Position numbers and translations under genes: made by a program. Below, in pieces: positions 6,539-14,332 of a stretch of 17,197 bases of DNA. Source of the DNA: JAFARZ01 sp035651595 (GTDB lineage: Bacteria > Actinomycetota > Actinomycetes > Streptosporangiales > Streptosporangiaceae). Where the stretch lies: positions 1 to 17,197 of the forward strand of contig DASRFJ010000112.1 in the NCBI GenBank assembly GCA_035651595.1, written 5' to 3'. Under the pieces are notes generated by a model, which was not told where the DNA came from, did no database searches, and was given only the letters and a program-made list of their open reading frames with translations. Positions within the stretch are counted from its first letter, which is position 1; every line of letters starts with the position of its first letter.

Positions 6539-6889
6539 TGTGCCGCCTCCCTGGAAACAGTCAGTCCTCAGTCTTACACAGGACGTGCGAATCACGAACG
6601 ACGGCTCGGCATCTTAGCGGTCACGATACTGCTCATCGCAACTATCGTGCGATCTATGCGCTGCTAGCGGCAATCGGACATGACAATCGAGTGGATGTTA
6701 CCAGAGTTGCGTAAGCACTTGCCGGGACGCTAGAACGTTGCTCTTGCCGTGTTAGACCGCGCCATTCCAGGACGGCGTGCCGAGGCGCACGGCCAACAAG
6801 GGTTCGGGCAGTCAAACGGCCGCCCAGCGAACCGGGACATTTCGCTCATTGCGGTCGCGGCTATGGCGGCGCCGGAATATTGCGGACAC
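6539..6889. other. Gene-free region upstream of the methyltransferase and downstream of cobN
   Basis: I see no credible gene. Near the methyltransferase side are overlapping inverted repeats: CACGATA/TATCGTG (6622-6628 with 6643-6649) and ATCGCA/TGCGAT (6635-6640 with 6648-6653). On the minus strand the second includes GTTGCGAT, the same 8-mer that forms half of the operator-like palindrome before the XRE gene. No convincing -35/-10 pair was found. The far end, from 6872, belongs to the inverted repeat at the end of cobN. Confidence 0.5.
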
Positions 6890-6934
6890 TTACCTGCCCA
6901 ATCCGGGGGGGTAAGTGTCCGCAATCATTTCCGG
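6872..6934 (-). repeat. Long inverted repeat over the cobN stop codon, probable terminator hairpin
   Basis: The 16-bp arms 6879-6894 and 6910-6925 are perfect complements around a 15-nt loop. Outside them CCGGAA (6872-6877) and TTCCGG (6929-6934) pair again after a 2-nt asymmetry, so the whole stem exceeds 20 bp. The right arm encodes residues of the CobN C-terminus and the cobN TAA (6892-6890) lies in the left arm. The likeliest role is termination of the kinase-cobN transcript. A small mobile palindromic repeat that has replaced the gene end is the alternative. Confidence 0.75.
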
Positions 6935-9900
6935 ACCGCGTCGGCTTTCCGCACCTGGTAAGGGGCCCTCTAGGTCACCCTCCATGTCCAGGTATACCTG
7001 ACGCAGCCGGTCGAGGGTCTTGGCGTCCGGGGATTCCCACAGCCCGCGGGACGCGGCTTCGAGCAGGCGTTCGGTGATGCCGCGCAAAGCCCACGGGTTG
7101 GACTGGCGCATGAACGCCGCGGTCTCCTCGTCGAACACGTACGACGCGGAGAGCTGCTCGTACATCCAGTCCGCGACCACGCCGGCCGTGGCGTCGTAGC
7201 CGAACAGGTAGTCCACGGTCGCGGCCAGCTCGAACGCGCCCTTGTACCCGTGCCTGCGCATCGCCGCGATCCACCGCGGGTTCACCACCCGGGACCGGAA
7301 CACCCGCCGGGTCTCCTCCGCCAGCGTCCGCGTCTTCACCGCGTCCGGCACGGCGGAGTCGCCGATGTACGCGGCGGGATTGCGGCCGGTCAGCGTCCTG
7401 ACCATGGCGATCATCCCGCCGTGGTACTGGAAGTAGTCGTCGGAGTCGGCGATGTCGTGCTCGCGCGTGTCGGTGTTCTTCGCGGCGACGGCGATCCGCC
7501 GGAACGCTTGCTCCATATCCGCCCGTGCCGCGACGCCGGAGAGGTCCCGGCCGTAGGCGTAGCCGCCCCACACCGCGTACACCTCGGCGAGGTCGGCGTC
7601 GTCGCGCCAGTTCCGCGCGTCGATCAGGGGCAGCAGCCCGGCGCCGTACGCACCCGGCTTGGACCCGAAGATCCGGGTGGTCGCGCGCCGCCAGTCACCG
7701 TGTTCCGCGCTGTCCGCAAGCGCGTGCGCGCGCAGGAAGTTCACGTCGGCCGGCTCTTCCAGCTCGGCCACTGTGCAGATGGCGTCGTCAAGGAGCGCGA
7801 CCACGTGCGGGAAAGCATCCCGAAAAAATCCGGATATGCGCACGGTCACGTCGATCCGCGGGCGGCCAAGCTCGCCAGCCGGCACGACGGAGAACCCGGT
7901 GACCCGCCGGGAGGCGTCGTCCCACTCCGGACGGCAGCCGATCAGCGCGAGGATCTCCGCGATGTCGTCGCCCTGGGTCCGCATCGCCGACGTGCCCCAG
8001 ACCGTCAGCCCGACGCACCGCGGATACGAACCCTCGTCGGCCAGGTGCCGCGCGAGCAGCGAGTCCGCGAGCGAACGGCCGGTGTCCCACGACGTGCGGG
8101 AGGGAATGGCCTTCGGGTCCACCGAGTAGAAGTTTCGTCCGGTGGGGAGCACGTTCACCAGGCCGCGGGTCGGCGACCCGGATGGCCCGGCCGGAATGTA
8201 CCCTCCGTTCAGGGCGTGCAGCACCGCGTCGATCTCCCCGGTCGTCGCGCGCAGCCGCGGCACGACCTCCGCGCACGCGAACTCCAGCACCCGCGCCACC
8301 TCGTTGACACGGTCTAGTGGGCTCAACTGCGCAATTGACACGTTGGGGGGCAGCACCGGAGTTGCGGGCGGGGGGGACGCGAGGACAGTGGCGGTCACCT
8401 CGCGAGCCGACGCAGCGTCCCAGCCCGAATCAGCCATTGCCTCGACAAGAGCCCGCGACACCTGCTCATACCCATCCGTGGCACCACGCGAAGCGCCGTC
8501 CGTCAAACCCAGAGCATCTCGCAGACCCGGCAGCGAACCCCATCGCGCGCTCCACAGTTGCGGCGCACGCAGGATGACCAGCACGAGGTTGATCAGCGCC
8601 TCCCCCGAAGGCGCAAGACCGAGCACATGCAGCCCGTCGCGAATCGCGGCGTCCTTCACCTCGCAGAGGTACCCGTCGATGTGCAGCACGAAGTCGTCGA
8701 ACTCGGCCGCGTCGGGCGCAGCGGAAACGCCCAGGTCCTGGTGCAGGTGCGCCGTCTCAAGCAGCGTCCAGATCTGCGCCCGCAACGTCGGCAGCTTCGA
8801 CGGGTCGAGCGCCGCGACCGTGGCGTACTCGTCCAGCAACTGCTCCAGCCGCGCCAGGTCCCCGTACGTGTCCGCCCGCGCCATCGGCGGCACGAGGTGG
8901 TCCACGATGACCGCGTGCCCGCGCCGCTTGGCCTGCGTCCCCTCCCCCGGGTCGTTGACGATGAACGGGTACACCAACGGAACAGAGCCAAGCACCGCAT
9001 CGGGAAAACACTCGGCGGACAGCCCGAGCCCCTTGCCCGGCAGCCACTCCAAGGTCCCGTGCTTGCCCAGGTGCACGATCGCGTCGACGCCGAACGTCTC
9101 GTCGAGCCACCGGTACGCGGCCAGGTAATGGTGCGACGGGGGCAGGTCCGGGTCGTGATAAATCGCGACCGGGTTCTCGCCGAACCCCCGTGGCGGCTGG
9201 ATCATCAGCACCACGTTGCCGAACCGCAGCGCGGCGAGCACGATCTCCCCGGACTCCTCGTCCACGTACAGCGAGCCTGGCGGCGGGCCCCAGTGGGTAG
9301 CGATCGAAGCAGTAATGTCGTTCTGAACAAAAGGCACAGTACGGGCGAACGCGGCACGCATCTGCGCATCGGTCAGCCACTCGGTGTCGTGCCCGCCGGC
9401 CGCGATCAGCGCGTGGATCAGCTGGTCGCCGTCCTCAGGGAAGCCGTCGCCGAGCTCGTAGCCGGCCGCGCGCATCGCGCGCAGCAGCGCGACCGCGGAA
9501 GCCGGCGTGTCGAGGCCGACCGCGTTGCCGACGCGGGAGTGCTTGGTCGGGTACGAGGACAGCATGATCGCGACCCGCTTGTCGCCGTTCGGCACCGAGG
9601 CGAGCCGCGCGTGCCGCACCGAGAGCCCGGCCAGGCGGGCGGCGCGCTCCGGGTCGGCGACGTAGCGCGGGATGCCGTCCGGGCCCTCCTCCTTGAACGA
9701 GAACGGCACGGTGATCAGCCGCCCGTCGAACTCCGGGATCGCCACCTGCATCGCCGCGTCGATCGGCGCCAGCGCCGCGTTCGACGCCGCCCACTGCGCG
9801 CGCGAACTGGTCAGGCACAGGCCCTGCAGCAGGGGAACGTCGAGCTCCGCGAGCAGGCCGGCGTCCCAGTCACCGTCGCCCGCACCCCCTGCGGCAAGAA

Positions 9901-10555
9901 CAGTGACCAGAACGACATCGGCTCGACCCAGCAGGTCACGCAGTTCGCAAGCATGGCCGGCGTCCCGCAGCGAGGCGCAGTACACCGGCAGCGGCACGCC
10001 GCCGGCCGCGACGATCGCGTCGCACAGCGTGTCGATGAACGCGGTGTTGCCGCTGACCTCGTGCGCGCGGTAGAAGACGACGGCGACGACCGGGCCATCG
10101 CCGGCGTACTCGGCGTGCACGCCGTACGACGGCAGCGCGCGGGGCGGGGCGAAGCCGTGCCCGGTCAGCAGCAGCGTGTCGGACAGGAAGTTTGCCAGCT
10201 CCCGCAGGTTCTCCGGTCCGCCCTCGCGCAGGTAGCCGAACGCGTCGGCGGCGACCCCGGCGGGCACCGTGGACAGGGCCATCAGGCCGGCGTCCGGCGT
10301 GGCCTCACCGCCGAGCACGACGGCGGGCCTGCCGGCCGCCAGCACCGCATCGACGCCGTCCGGCCAGGTGTCGCGGCCGCCGAGCAGGCGCAGCACGACG
10401 ACGTCCGCGTCGCCGAGCAGGCCGGCCAGCGCGTCGAGCGTGAGCCGGGCGGGATTGGCGGTCACGAAGCCGGCGGTGCTGGATTGGCCTGGGCCTGCGG
10501 CCGCGGCGCTGGCGGCGAGCAGGTCGGTGTCGGCGGTCGACAGCAGCAGGATCAC
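6890..10555 (-). CDS. cobN: Cobaltochelatase subunit CobN
   Basis: 1221 residues, normal for CobN. With CobS and CobT, CobN inserts cobalt into hydrogenobyrinic acid a,c-diamide at the expense of ATP in the aerobic route to cobalamin; it is the porphyrinoid-binding subunit. The most conserved part of the CobN/BchH family is seen as HLGKHGTLEWLPGKG (495-509), YPFIVNDPGEGTQAKRRGHA (529-548) and VDHLVPPMARAD (551-562). Further on are GGYIPAGPSGSPTRG and NFYSVDPKAIPSRTSWDTGR. The GTG at 10555 starts 3 nt after the kinase stop and has only a weak ribosome site, so it probably depends on kinase translation. The last dozen residues are encoded by the inverted repeat. No other cob genes flank it and no cobalamin riboswitch was recognised upstream. 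Several stretches use codons ending in T or A far more than the rest. Confidence 0.95.
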   Translation of the reverse strand: MILLLSTADTDLLAASAAAAGPGQSSTAGFVTANPARLTLDALAGLLGDADVVVLRLLGGRDTWPDGVDAVLAAGRPAVVLGGEATPDAGLMALSTVPAGVAADAFGYLREGGPENLRELANFLSDTLLLTGHGFAPPRALPSYGVHAEYAGDGPVVAVVFYRAHEVSGNTAFIDTLCDAIVAAGGVPLPVYCASLRDAGHACELRDLLGRADVVLVTVLAAGGAGDGDWDAGLLAELDVPLLQGLCLTSSRAQWAASNAALAPIDAAMQVAIPEFDGRLITVPFSFKEEGPDGIPRYVADPERAARLAGLSVRHARLASVPNGDKRVAIMLSSYPTKHSRVGNAVGLDTPASAVALLRAMRAAGYELGDGFPEDGDQLIHALIAAGGHDTEWLTDAQMRAAFARTVPFVQNDITASIATHWGPPPGSLYVDEESGEIVLAALRFGNVVLMIQPPRGFGENPVAIYHDPDLPPSHHYLAAYRWLDETFGVDAIVHLGKHGTLEWLPGKGLGLSAECFPDAVLGSVPLVYPFIVNDPGEGTQAKRRGHAVIVDHLVPPMARADTYGDLARLEQLLDEYATVAALDPSKLPTLRAQIWTLLETAHLHQDLGVSAAPDAAEFDDFVLHIDGYLCEVKDAAIRDGLHVLGLAPSGEALINLVLVILRAPQLWSARWGSLPGLRDALGLTDGASRGATDGYEQVSRALVEAMADSGWDAASAREVTATVLASPPPATPVLPPNVSIAQLSPLDRVNEVARVLEFACAEVVPRLRATTGEIDAVLHALNGGYIPAGPSGSPTRGLVNVLPTGRNFYSVDPKAIPSRTSWDTGRSLADSLLARHLADEGSYPRCVGLTVWGTSAMRTQGDDIAEILALIGCRPEWDDASRRVTGFSVVPAGELGRPRIDVTVRISGFFRDAFPHVVALLDDAICTVAELEEPADVNFLRAHALADSAEHGDWRRATTRIFGSKPGAYGAGLLPLIDARNWRDDADLAEVYAVWGGYAYGRDLSGVAARADMEQAFRRIAVAAKNTDTREHDIADSDDYFQYHGGMIAMVRTLTGRNPAAYIGDSAVPDAVKTRTLAEETRRVFRSRVVNPRWIAAMRRHGYKGAFELAATVDYLFGYDATAGVVADWMYEQLSASYVFDEETAAFMRQSNPWALRGITERLLEAASRGLWESPDAKTLDRLRQVYLDMEGDLEGPLPGAESRRGPEMIADTYPPGLGR

Positions 10556-10558
10556 GGG

Positions 10559-12826
10559 CTAGAAGCTACCGCCCAGCGGGGACCAGCCGGTCCAGCCGGC
10601 CTGCTCATCGACGAGATGGTCCCAGGAGATCGCGCCGGACGGGGCCCTGGTGAACAGCTCGGACTCGGTGCCGACCCAGATCGGCACCGGCGCGCCGTCG
10701 GAGGTTCCGTTCAGCGACTGGGGGTGCGCCCAGCCGGTGCCGGCCACCGGCTGAAGCTGCCAGGAGTGCTCGACCGTGCCGTCCGGCGCCTGGGCGAACA
10801 CCTCCATCCGGCCGCCCTTGGTGTTGAACACCTCCGGGTCGCTGGCCGCGCTTTGGAAAAGCGTCAGCGCCCCGCCCCAGCTGGTCTCGTCTCCCGGGTT
10901 CTGCCAGACGTGCTTGACCAGGCCCGACGTGGTGCGGGCGAACACCTCGAGCCGGCCGTCCGCGTTCATGCCGACGGCGGGCGTGCCGGTGTACGCGTGG
11001 CCGCCGGGCAGCGGGCGCCAGCCCTGCCACCGGCCGTTGGCGTAGGCGTCCACGCCGAGGCCGCCGTCCGGGCCGAGCGCGAAGACCTGCGGATGACCGG
11101 TGTCGTCCAAGGCCGCCCGCGGCGGGCTGGCCAGGTGCCCGCCCAGCGAGACCCAGCCGGACCAGCCGGTCTTGCTCGTGGCGCTGAGCTGCGAGGTCTG
11201 GCCGAGCGTGCCGTCGGGCAGCCGGGCGAACACCTCCAGGTGGCCGTCCGGCCAGCCGACAACGGCTGGGGCGCTGGTGACCTGGCGGGTGCCGAGGGGC
11301 AGCGGGCCGTGCCAGGAGCTGGAGTTCGGCGAGGCCTGGTAGAAGTAGCCGGTCTGGCCGTTGGTGGTGCGGGCGAAGACTATCAGCCGCCCGTCTTTGG
11401 CCAGGGCGGCGGCGGGCACGCCGGTGAATTCCGTTCCGCCGGGCAGTGGCTGCCAGCCGCGCCATGCCCCGTCGGCGAATCGATTCGCTTCCAGGTCACC
11501 GTTCTTTGCGACGGCGAACAGCTCCGTGGAGTTGTCCGCGTTCAGCGCGGTCGCGACCCGGAACTGCTCGCCGACCGCCGGGGGCGGATTAGTCGCGGTC
11601 GTCCCGAACGACGTGTTGCCGGCGCTGGCCGGCTTGCCGGTGTTGAGCGCCGCGACGACGACGATCGCCACCGCGGCCGCGCCGAGCGCGGCGAGCGCGC
11701 CGGTGAGGACGCCGCGGCTGGGCCGACGGCGACGCGGCCGCCGGCCGGGCGACGGCCTGTTGGGCGACGACCTGCTGGGCGACGACCTGCTGGGCGACGA
11801 TGGCGGAAGGGGGTCGTCGCGCCAGGACGTGGCCGGGGCCAGGAGGACGGACTCCACGGTCGGCGTGGGTGTGGGACGTGTGTCGTGCGGGGCAGGTGTG
11901 ACGGGAGGCGGGGCGGGCAGCACGGGTGCGGAGGGCGCGGGTGCGGGCGGCTCGGTAGCCGGTGCGGGCGGCGCGGTCGCCAGGGATTCGAGCTCGTCCG
12001 CCGCGGCGGCCAGGGCATGGGCGGTCTCATGGGGGGTGGGCCGCTGAGCCGGATCCCGGTTGAGCAGCTCGCGGATGAGCTCGCCGAGCCGGCCGCCGAC
12101 CGCGGGGGCGGGCGGGTCCTCGGTGGCGATCGCGTACATCGTCGCCATGACCCCGTCGTAGCCGTCGTACGGGCCCTGCCCGCACGCGGCCGCGTAGAGC
12201 GTGGCGCCCAGCGACCATAGGTCGGCGGCTTGTGTGGCCGGCTCGCCGCGGACCCGCTCGGGCGCGGTGTACCCGGGGGTGCCGAGCACGACGCCGGTCC
12301 GGGTGATCGACGGGTCGCCGGCCATCGTGGCGATGCCGAAGTCGGTGAGCACAGCCCGGCCGGCGGACGTGATCAGCACGTTGGCCGGTTTCAGGTCCCG
12401 GTGCAGGACCCCGGCGGCGTGGCCGGCCATCAGCGCGTCGAGCACCTGGCGGCCCATGGCGGTGACCTCGGCCGGGGTGAGCGGGGCGTCGTCCTGGACA
12501 ACCTGGGACAGCGGGCGGCCGTCGATCAGCTCCATGACGATGCACAGCCCGTCGTCCGGCGAGGCGACCACGTCGTAGACCGCGGCCACGCCGGGATGGC
12601 TGATCCTGGCCGCCGCGCGCGCCTCCCGCAGCGTGCGCTGATAGGACTCGGTCCAGTCGTCGCCGCCGGGTGATACGCCAAACAGCCGGGAGATCTCCTT
12701 GACCGCGACGTCGCGGTCAAGCAGTTCGTCCCGGGCACGCCAGACAACGCCCGCGCCGCCGCTGCCGACGGGCGTGAGCAGGCGATATCGCCCGGCGATG
12801 ACCCGTCCTGGCTGGGTCACTGTCAT
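10559..12826 (-). CDS. Transmembrane Ser/Thr protein kinase with seven-bladed PLL-like extracellular propeller
   Basis: 755 residues from the ATG at 12826, which follows a run of G about 8 nt upstream. Numbering from two residues earlier: the glycine loop VGSGGAGVVW (22-31), catalytic K45 in VAVK, HRDLKPAN (144-151), DFG (164-166) and APE (190-192) are all intact, so this is an active Hanks-type kinase of the PknB kind. A Pro/Ser/Arg-rich juxtamembrane part (about 285-373) contains a tandem repeat. One membrane helix follows (about 374-396). The exterior part has no PASTA repeats; instead it has seven repeats of the form RLEVFA...DGxLxHxWQ...WxGWxxLGG, as in PLL-type lectins, which are seven-bladed propellers binding sugars. 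It probably senses a glycan or other cell-wall ligand. cobN follows after 3 nt. Confidence 0.93.
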   Translation of the reverse strand: MTVTQPGRVIAGRYRLLTPVGSGGAGVVWRARDELLDRDVAVKEISRLFGVSPGGDDWTESYQRTLREARAAARISHPGVAAVYDVVASPDDGLCIVMELIDGRPLSQVVQDDAPLTPAEVTAMGRQVLDALMAGHAAGVLHRDLKPANVLITSAGRAVLTDFGIATMAGDPSITRTGVVLGTPGYTAPERVRGEPATQAADLWSLGATLYAAACGQGPYDGYDGVMATMYAIATEDPPAPAVGGRLGELIRELLNRDPAQRPTPHETAHALAAAADELESLATAPPAPATEPPAPAPSAPVLPAPPPVTPAPHDTRPTPTPTVESVLLAPATSWRDDPLPPSSPSRSSPSRSSPNRPSPGRRPRRRRPSRGVLTGALAALGAAAVAIVVVAALNTGKPASAGNTSFGTTATNPPPAVGEQFRVATALNADNSTELFAVAKNGDLEANRFADGAWRGWQPLPGGTEFTGVPAAALAKDGRLIVFARTTNGQTGYFYQASPNSSSWHGPLPLGTRQVTSAPAVVGWPDGHLEVFARLPDGTLGQTSQLSATSKTGWSGWVSLGGHLASPPRAALDDTGHPQVFALGPDGGLGVDAYANGRWQGWRPLPGGHAYTGTPAVGMNADGRLEVFARTTSGLVKHVWQNPGDETSWGGALTLFQSAASDPEVFNTKGGRMEVFAQAPDGTVEHSWQLQPVAGTGWAHPQSLNGTSDGAPVPIWVGTESELFTRAPSGAISWDHLVDEQAGWTGWSPLGGSF
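11757..11801 (-). repeat. 15-bp tandem repeat in the kinase juxtamembrane linker
   Basis: Three units of CTGCTGGGCGACGAC (11757-11771, 11772-11786, 11787-11801) differ by one base each at most, with a more degenerate fourth unit at 11742-11756. They encode Ser-Pro-Ser/Asn-Arg-Ser/Pro repeats next to the Arg-rich membrane boundary, a flexible and potentially phosphorylated segment. Confidence 0.85.
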
Positions 12827-12921
12827 TCGCAAGCCCCCCGGTGATAACTCTCCGGTTACTCACAGGAACGGCCCAGTGTTCCCCTGATACGAGCACAGGG
12901 CCCGAAGGCACTCTCGATCGT
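12827..12921. promoter_or_regulatory. Divergent promoter region between the kinase and the membrane-anchored protein
   Basis: This 95-nt gap must serve both directions. It contains an imperfect inverted repeat, GTGATAAC at 12841-12848 and GTTACTCAC at 12855-12863 with one bulged base, which could be a shared operator. No -35/-10 pair on either strand is good enough to name. Confidence 0.35.
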
Positions 12922-13518
12922 ATGAAGAAGATGTATAGCACGCTAGCCGCGCAAAGCAGGATAATCCGCTGGGGCGCGGGCGTGACGGTCGCCGGCTTCG
13001 TCGCCGGGGGCGCGTTCGCCGCCGTCGCCGCGTCGAACGACGGCACGCCGGCGTCGGGCACCGCCGCTAGTGCGGCACCGGCGGCCGGCCAATCGAACCT
13101 GGCCAGCGCCAGTAGCGCGGAGCTCAGCACCTTGCTCAGCGCCGCGAACGCGACCACGAGGCCGCGCCGGGCCGCACTAGCCAGGCTGCGCGGGATCGGC
13201 GGGTATTACGGTTCCCTTACCGTCAAGACCAAGGCGGGCGTGCGGACCGTCGCCTTCGAACGCGGCACGATCGAGTCGGTGACGGGCAGTAACGTGGTGG
13301 TAAAGGCGCCGGACGGCGTCTTGATGACATGGCTGCTCGTCAGCGACACTGTGGTCCGCGACCACGGCAAGGCCAGCACGAAGTCGCTGTCCGACGGGCA
13401 GCGGGTCTTCGTCGGCGGACCGGTGGCCAGCGGGGCGAAGGACGCCCGGCTGATCGTCGTCCGGACGGGCGTGCCCGCGAACAAGCCCGCGTCGCCTAGC
13501 AGCGTCCCCCTGAGCTGA
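12922..13518 (+). CDS. Membrane-anchored or secreted protein of unknown function, DUF5666-like beta-rich domain
   Basis: 198 residues from the ATG at 12922; the GAAGG before it is 13 nt away, rather far, and ATG at 12931 is an alternative. The frame is open further upstream but without signal or ribosome site. Residues 1-13 are basic and followed by a hydrophobic stretch (about 17-37, GAGVTVAGFVAGGAFAAVAA), a signal anchor or uncleaved signal peptide. An Ala/Ser-rich linker leads to a C-terminal domain (about 105-185) with alternating strands such as GSLTVKTKAGVRTVAFERG and SNVVVKAPDGVLMTWLLV, similar in style to DUF5666 domains. No catalytic motif is visible and it has no lipobox. It lies directly upstream of a two-component pair, so it may act as an accessory sensor outside the membrane. 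Confidence 0.75.
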   Translation: MKKMYSTLAAQSRIIRWGAGVTVAGFVAGGAFAAVAASNDGTPASGTAASAAPAAGQSNLASASSAELSTLLSAANATTRPRRAALARLRGIGGYYGSLTVKTKAGVRTVAFERGTIESVTGSNVVVKAPDGVLMTWLLVSDTVVRDHGKASTKSLSDGQRVFVGGPVASGAKDARLIVVRTGVPANKPASPSSVPLS

Positions 13519-13591
13519 GGTACCTGCTGGCACGCCGGCGGGCCGCGGCGCGTTGGGTGGCTAGGTACCCGATAATGAAACGTGAGACGCA

Positions 13592-14332
13592 ATGGCAGAT
13601 GGTGACCGGATCCCCAAAGTGCTCGTCGTGGACGACGAGCCCAATATCCGTGAGCTCGTCGAGGTCGCACTGAAGTTCCACGGCTGCGCGGTTTCGGTGA
13701 GCGCCAGCGGCAAGGACGCCCTGCATCAGGCCGAGATGTACGAGCCGGACCTGATGATCCTCGACGTGATGCTGCCGGATATGGACGGATTCGAGGTCTG
13801 CCGGACGCTGCGCACCACGGGCAACGACGTCCCGGTGATCTTCCTGACCGCGCGGGACACCACCTCCGACACCATCCGCGGCCTCACGCTGGGCGGCGAC
13901 GACTACGTGACCAAGCCGTTCTCCGTCGAGGCGCTGGTCGCCCGCGTCCGGGCGGTGCTCCGCCGGACCACCAGGTCCACGAGCCCGGACGGCACCACCG
14001 AGGACGCCCAGACGCTCCGGGTCGCCGACCTCGAGCTGGACGAGGAGCACTGGACGGTACAGCGGGCCGGCCAGCAGGTGGAGCTGTCCCCGACCGAGTT
14101 CCGGCTGCTTGCCTACCTGATGCGGAACCACGGCCGGATGCTCACCCGGCAGCAGCTCCTCGAGAACGTGTGGGGCTGGGAGTTCGCCGGCCAGTCCCAG
14201 GTCGTCGAGACGTACGTGAGCTACCTGCGCCGCAAGCTCGACCCGCTAGGCCCTCCGCTCATCCACACCCAGCGTGGCGTCGGCTACAGCCTGCGCCCGC
14301 CGCCCGAGGCTGAGCGCGCCGCCGGGAGATGA
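13592..14332 (+). CDS. OmpR/PhoB-family response regulator
   Basis: 246 residues. The receiver domain (about 9-120) has the acidic pair D14-D15, phosphoacceptor D58 in LMILDVMLPDMDGFEV, T86 and K108 in VTKPF, so it should be phosphorylated normally. The C-terminal winged helix (about 145-240) shows the PhoB-type ELSPTEFRLLAYLMRNHGRM, LLENVWGWEF, VETYVSYLRRKLD and IHTQRGVGYSLR. The start ATG at 13592 has only a weak GAGA upstream. A GATAAT hexamer at 13571-13576 may be a -10 element, but no matching -35 was found. The gene overlaps the histidine kinase by ATGA, its certain partner. The 73-nt gap to the preceding gene allows co-transcription. Confidence 0.96.
   Translation: MADGDRIPKVLVVDDEPNIRELVEVALKFHGCAVSVSASGKDALHQAEMYEPDLMILDVMLPDMDGFEVCRTLRTTGNDVPVIFLTARDTTSDTIRGLTLGGDDYVTKPFSVEALVARVRAVLRRTTRSTSPDGTTEDAQTLRVADLELDEEHWTVQRAGQQVELSPTEFRLLAYLMRNHGRMLTRQQLLENVWGWEFAGQSQVVETYVSYLRRKLDPLGPPLIHTQRGVGYSLRPPPEAERAAGR

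Noticed and set aside
6749..6961. Small plus-strand frame of 70 codons between the methyltransferase and cobN
   Set aside because: No ribosome site, no homology I recognise, and it runs into the cobN inverted repeat; a small minus-strand frame in the same place fails for the same reasons.
8558..12220. Very long open frame on the plus strand opposite cobN and the kinase
   Set aside because: Its product is low-complexity Arg/Gly/Ala/Val sequence with no motif, while both minus-strand genes carry complete family signatures. In high-GC DNA such antisense frames arise from GC-rich third positions.
12827..12921. Possible cobalamin riboswitch upstream of the kinase-cobN operon
   Set aside because: The gap is only 95 nt and I see none of the conserved B12-box or core elements; a riboswitch would normally need about 200 nt.
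13519..13569. Two GGTACC hexamers before the response regulator gene
   Set aside because: Six-base palindromes with different flanks; chance is a sufficient explanation.
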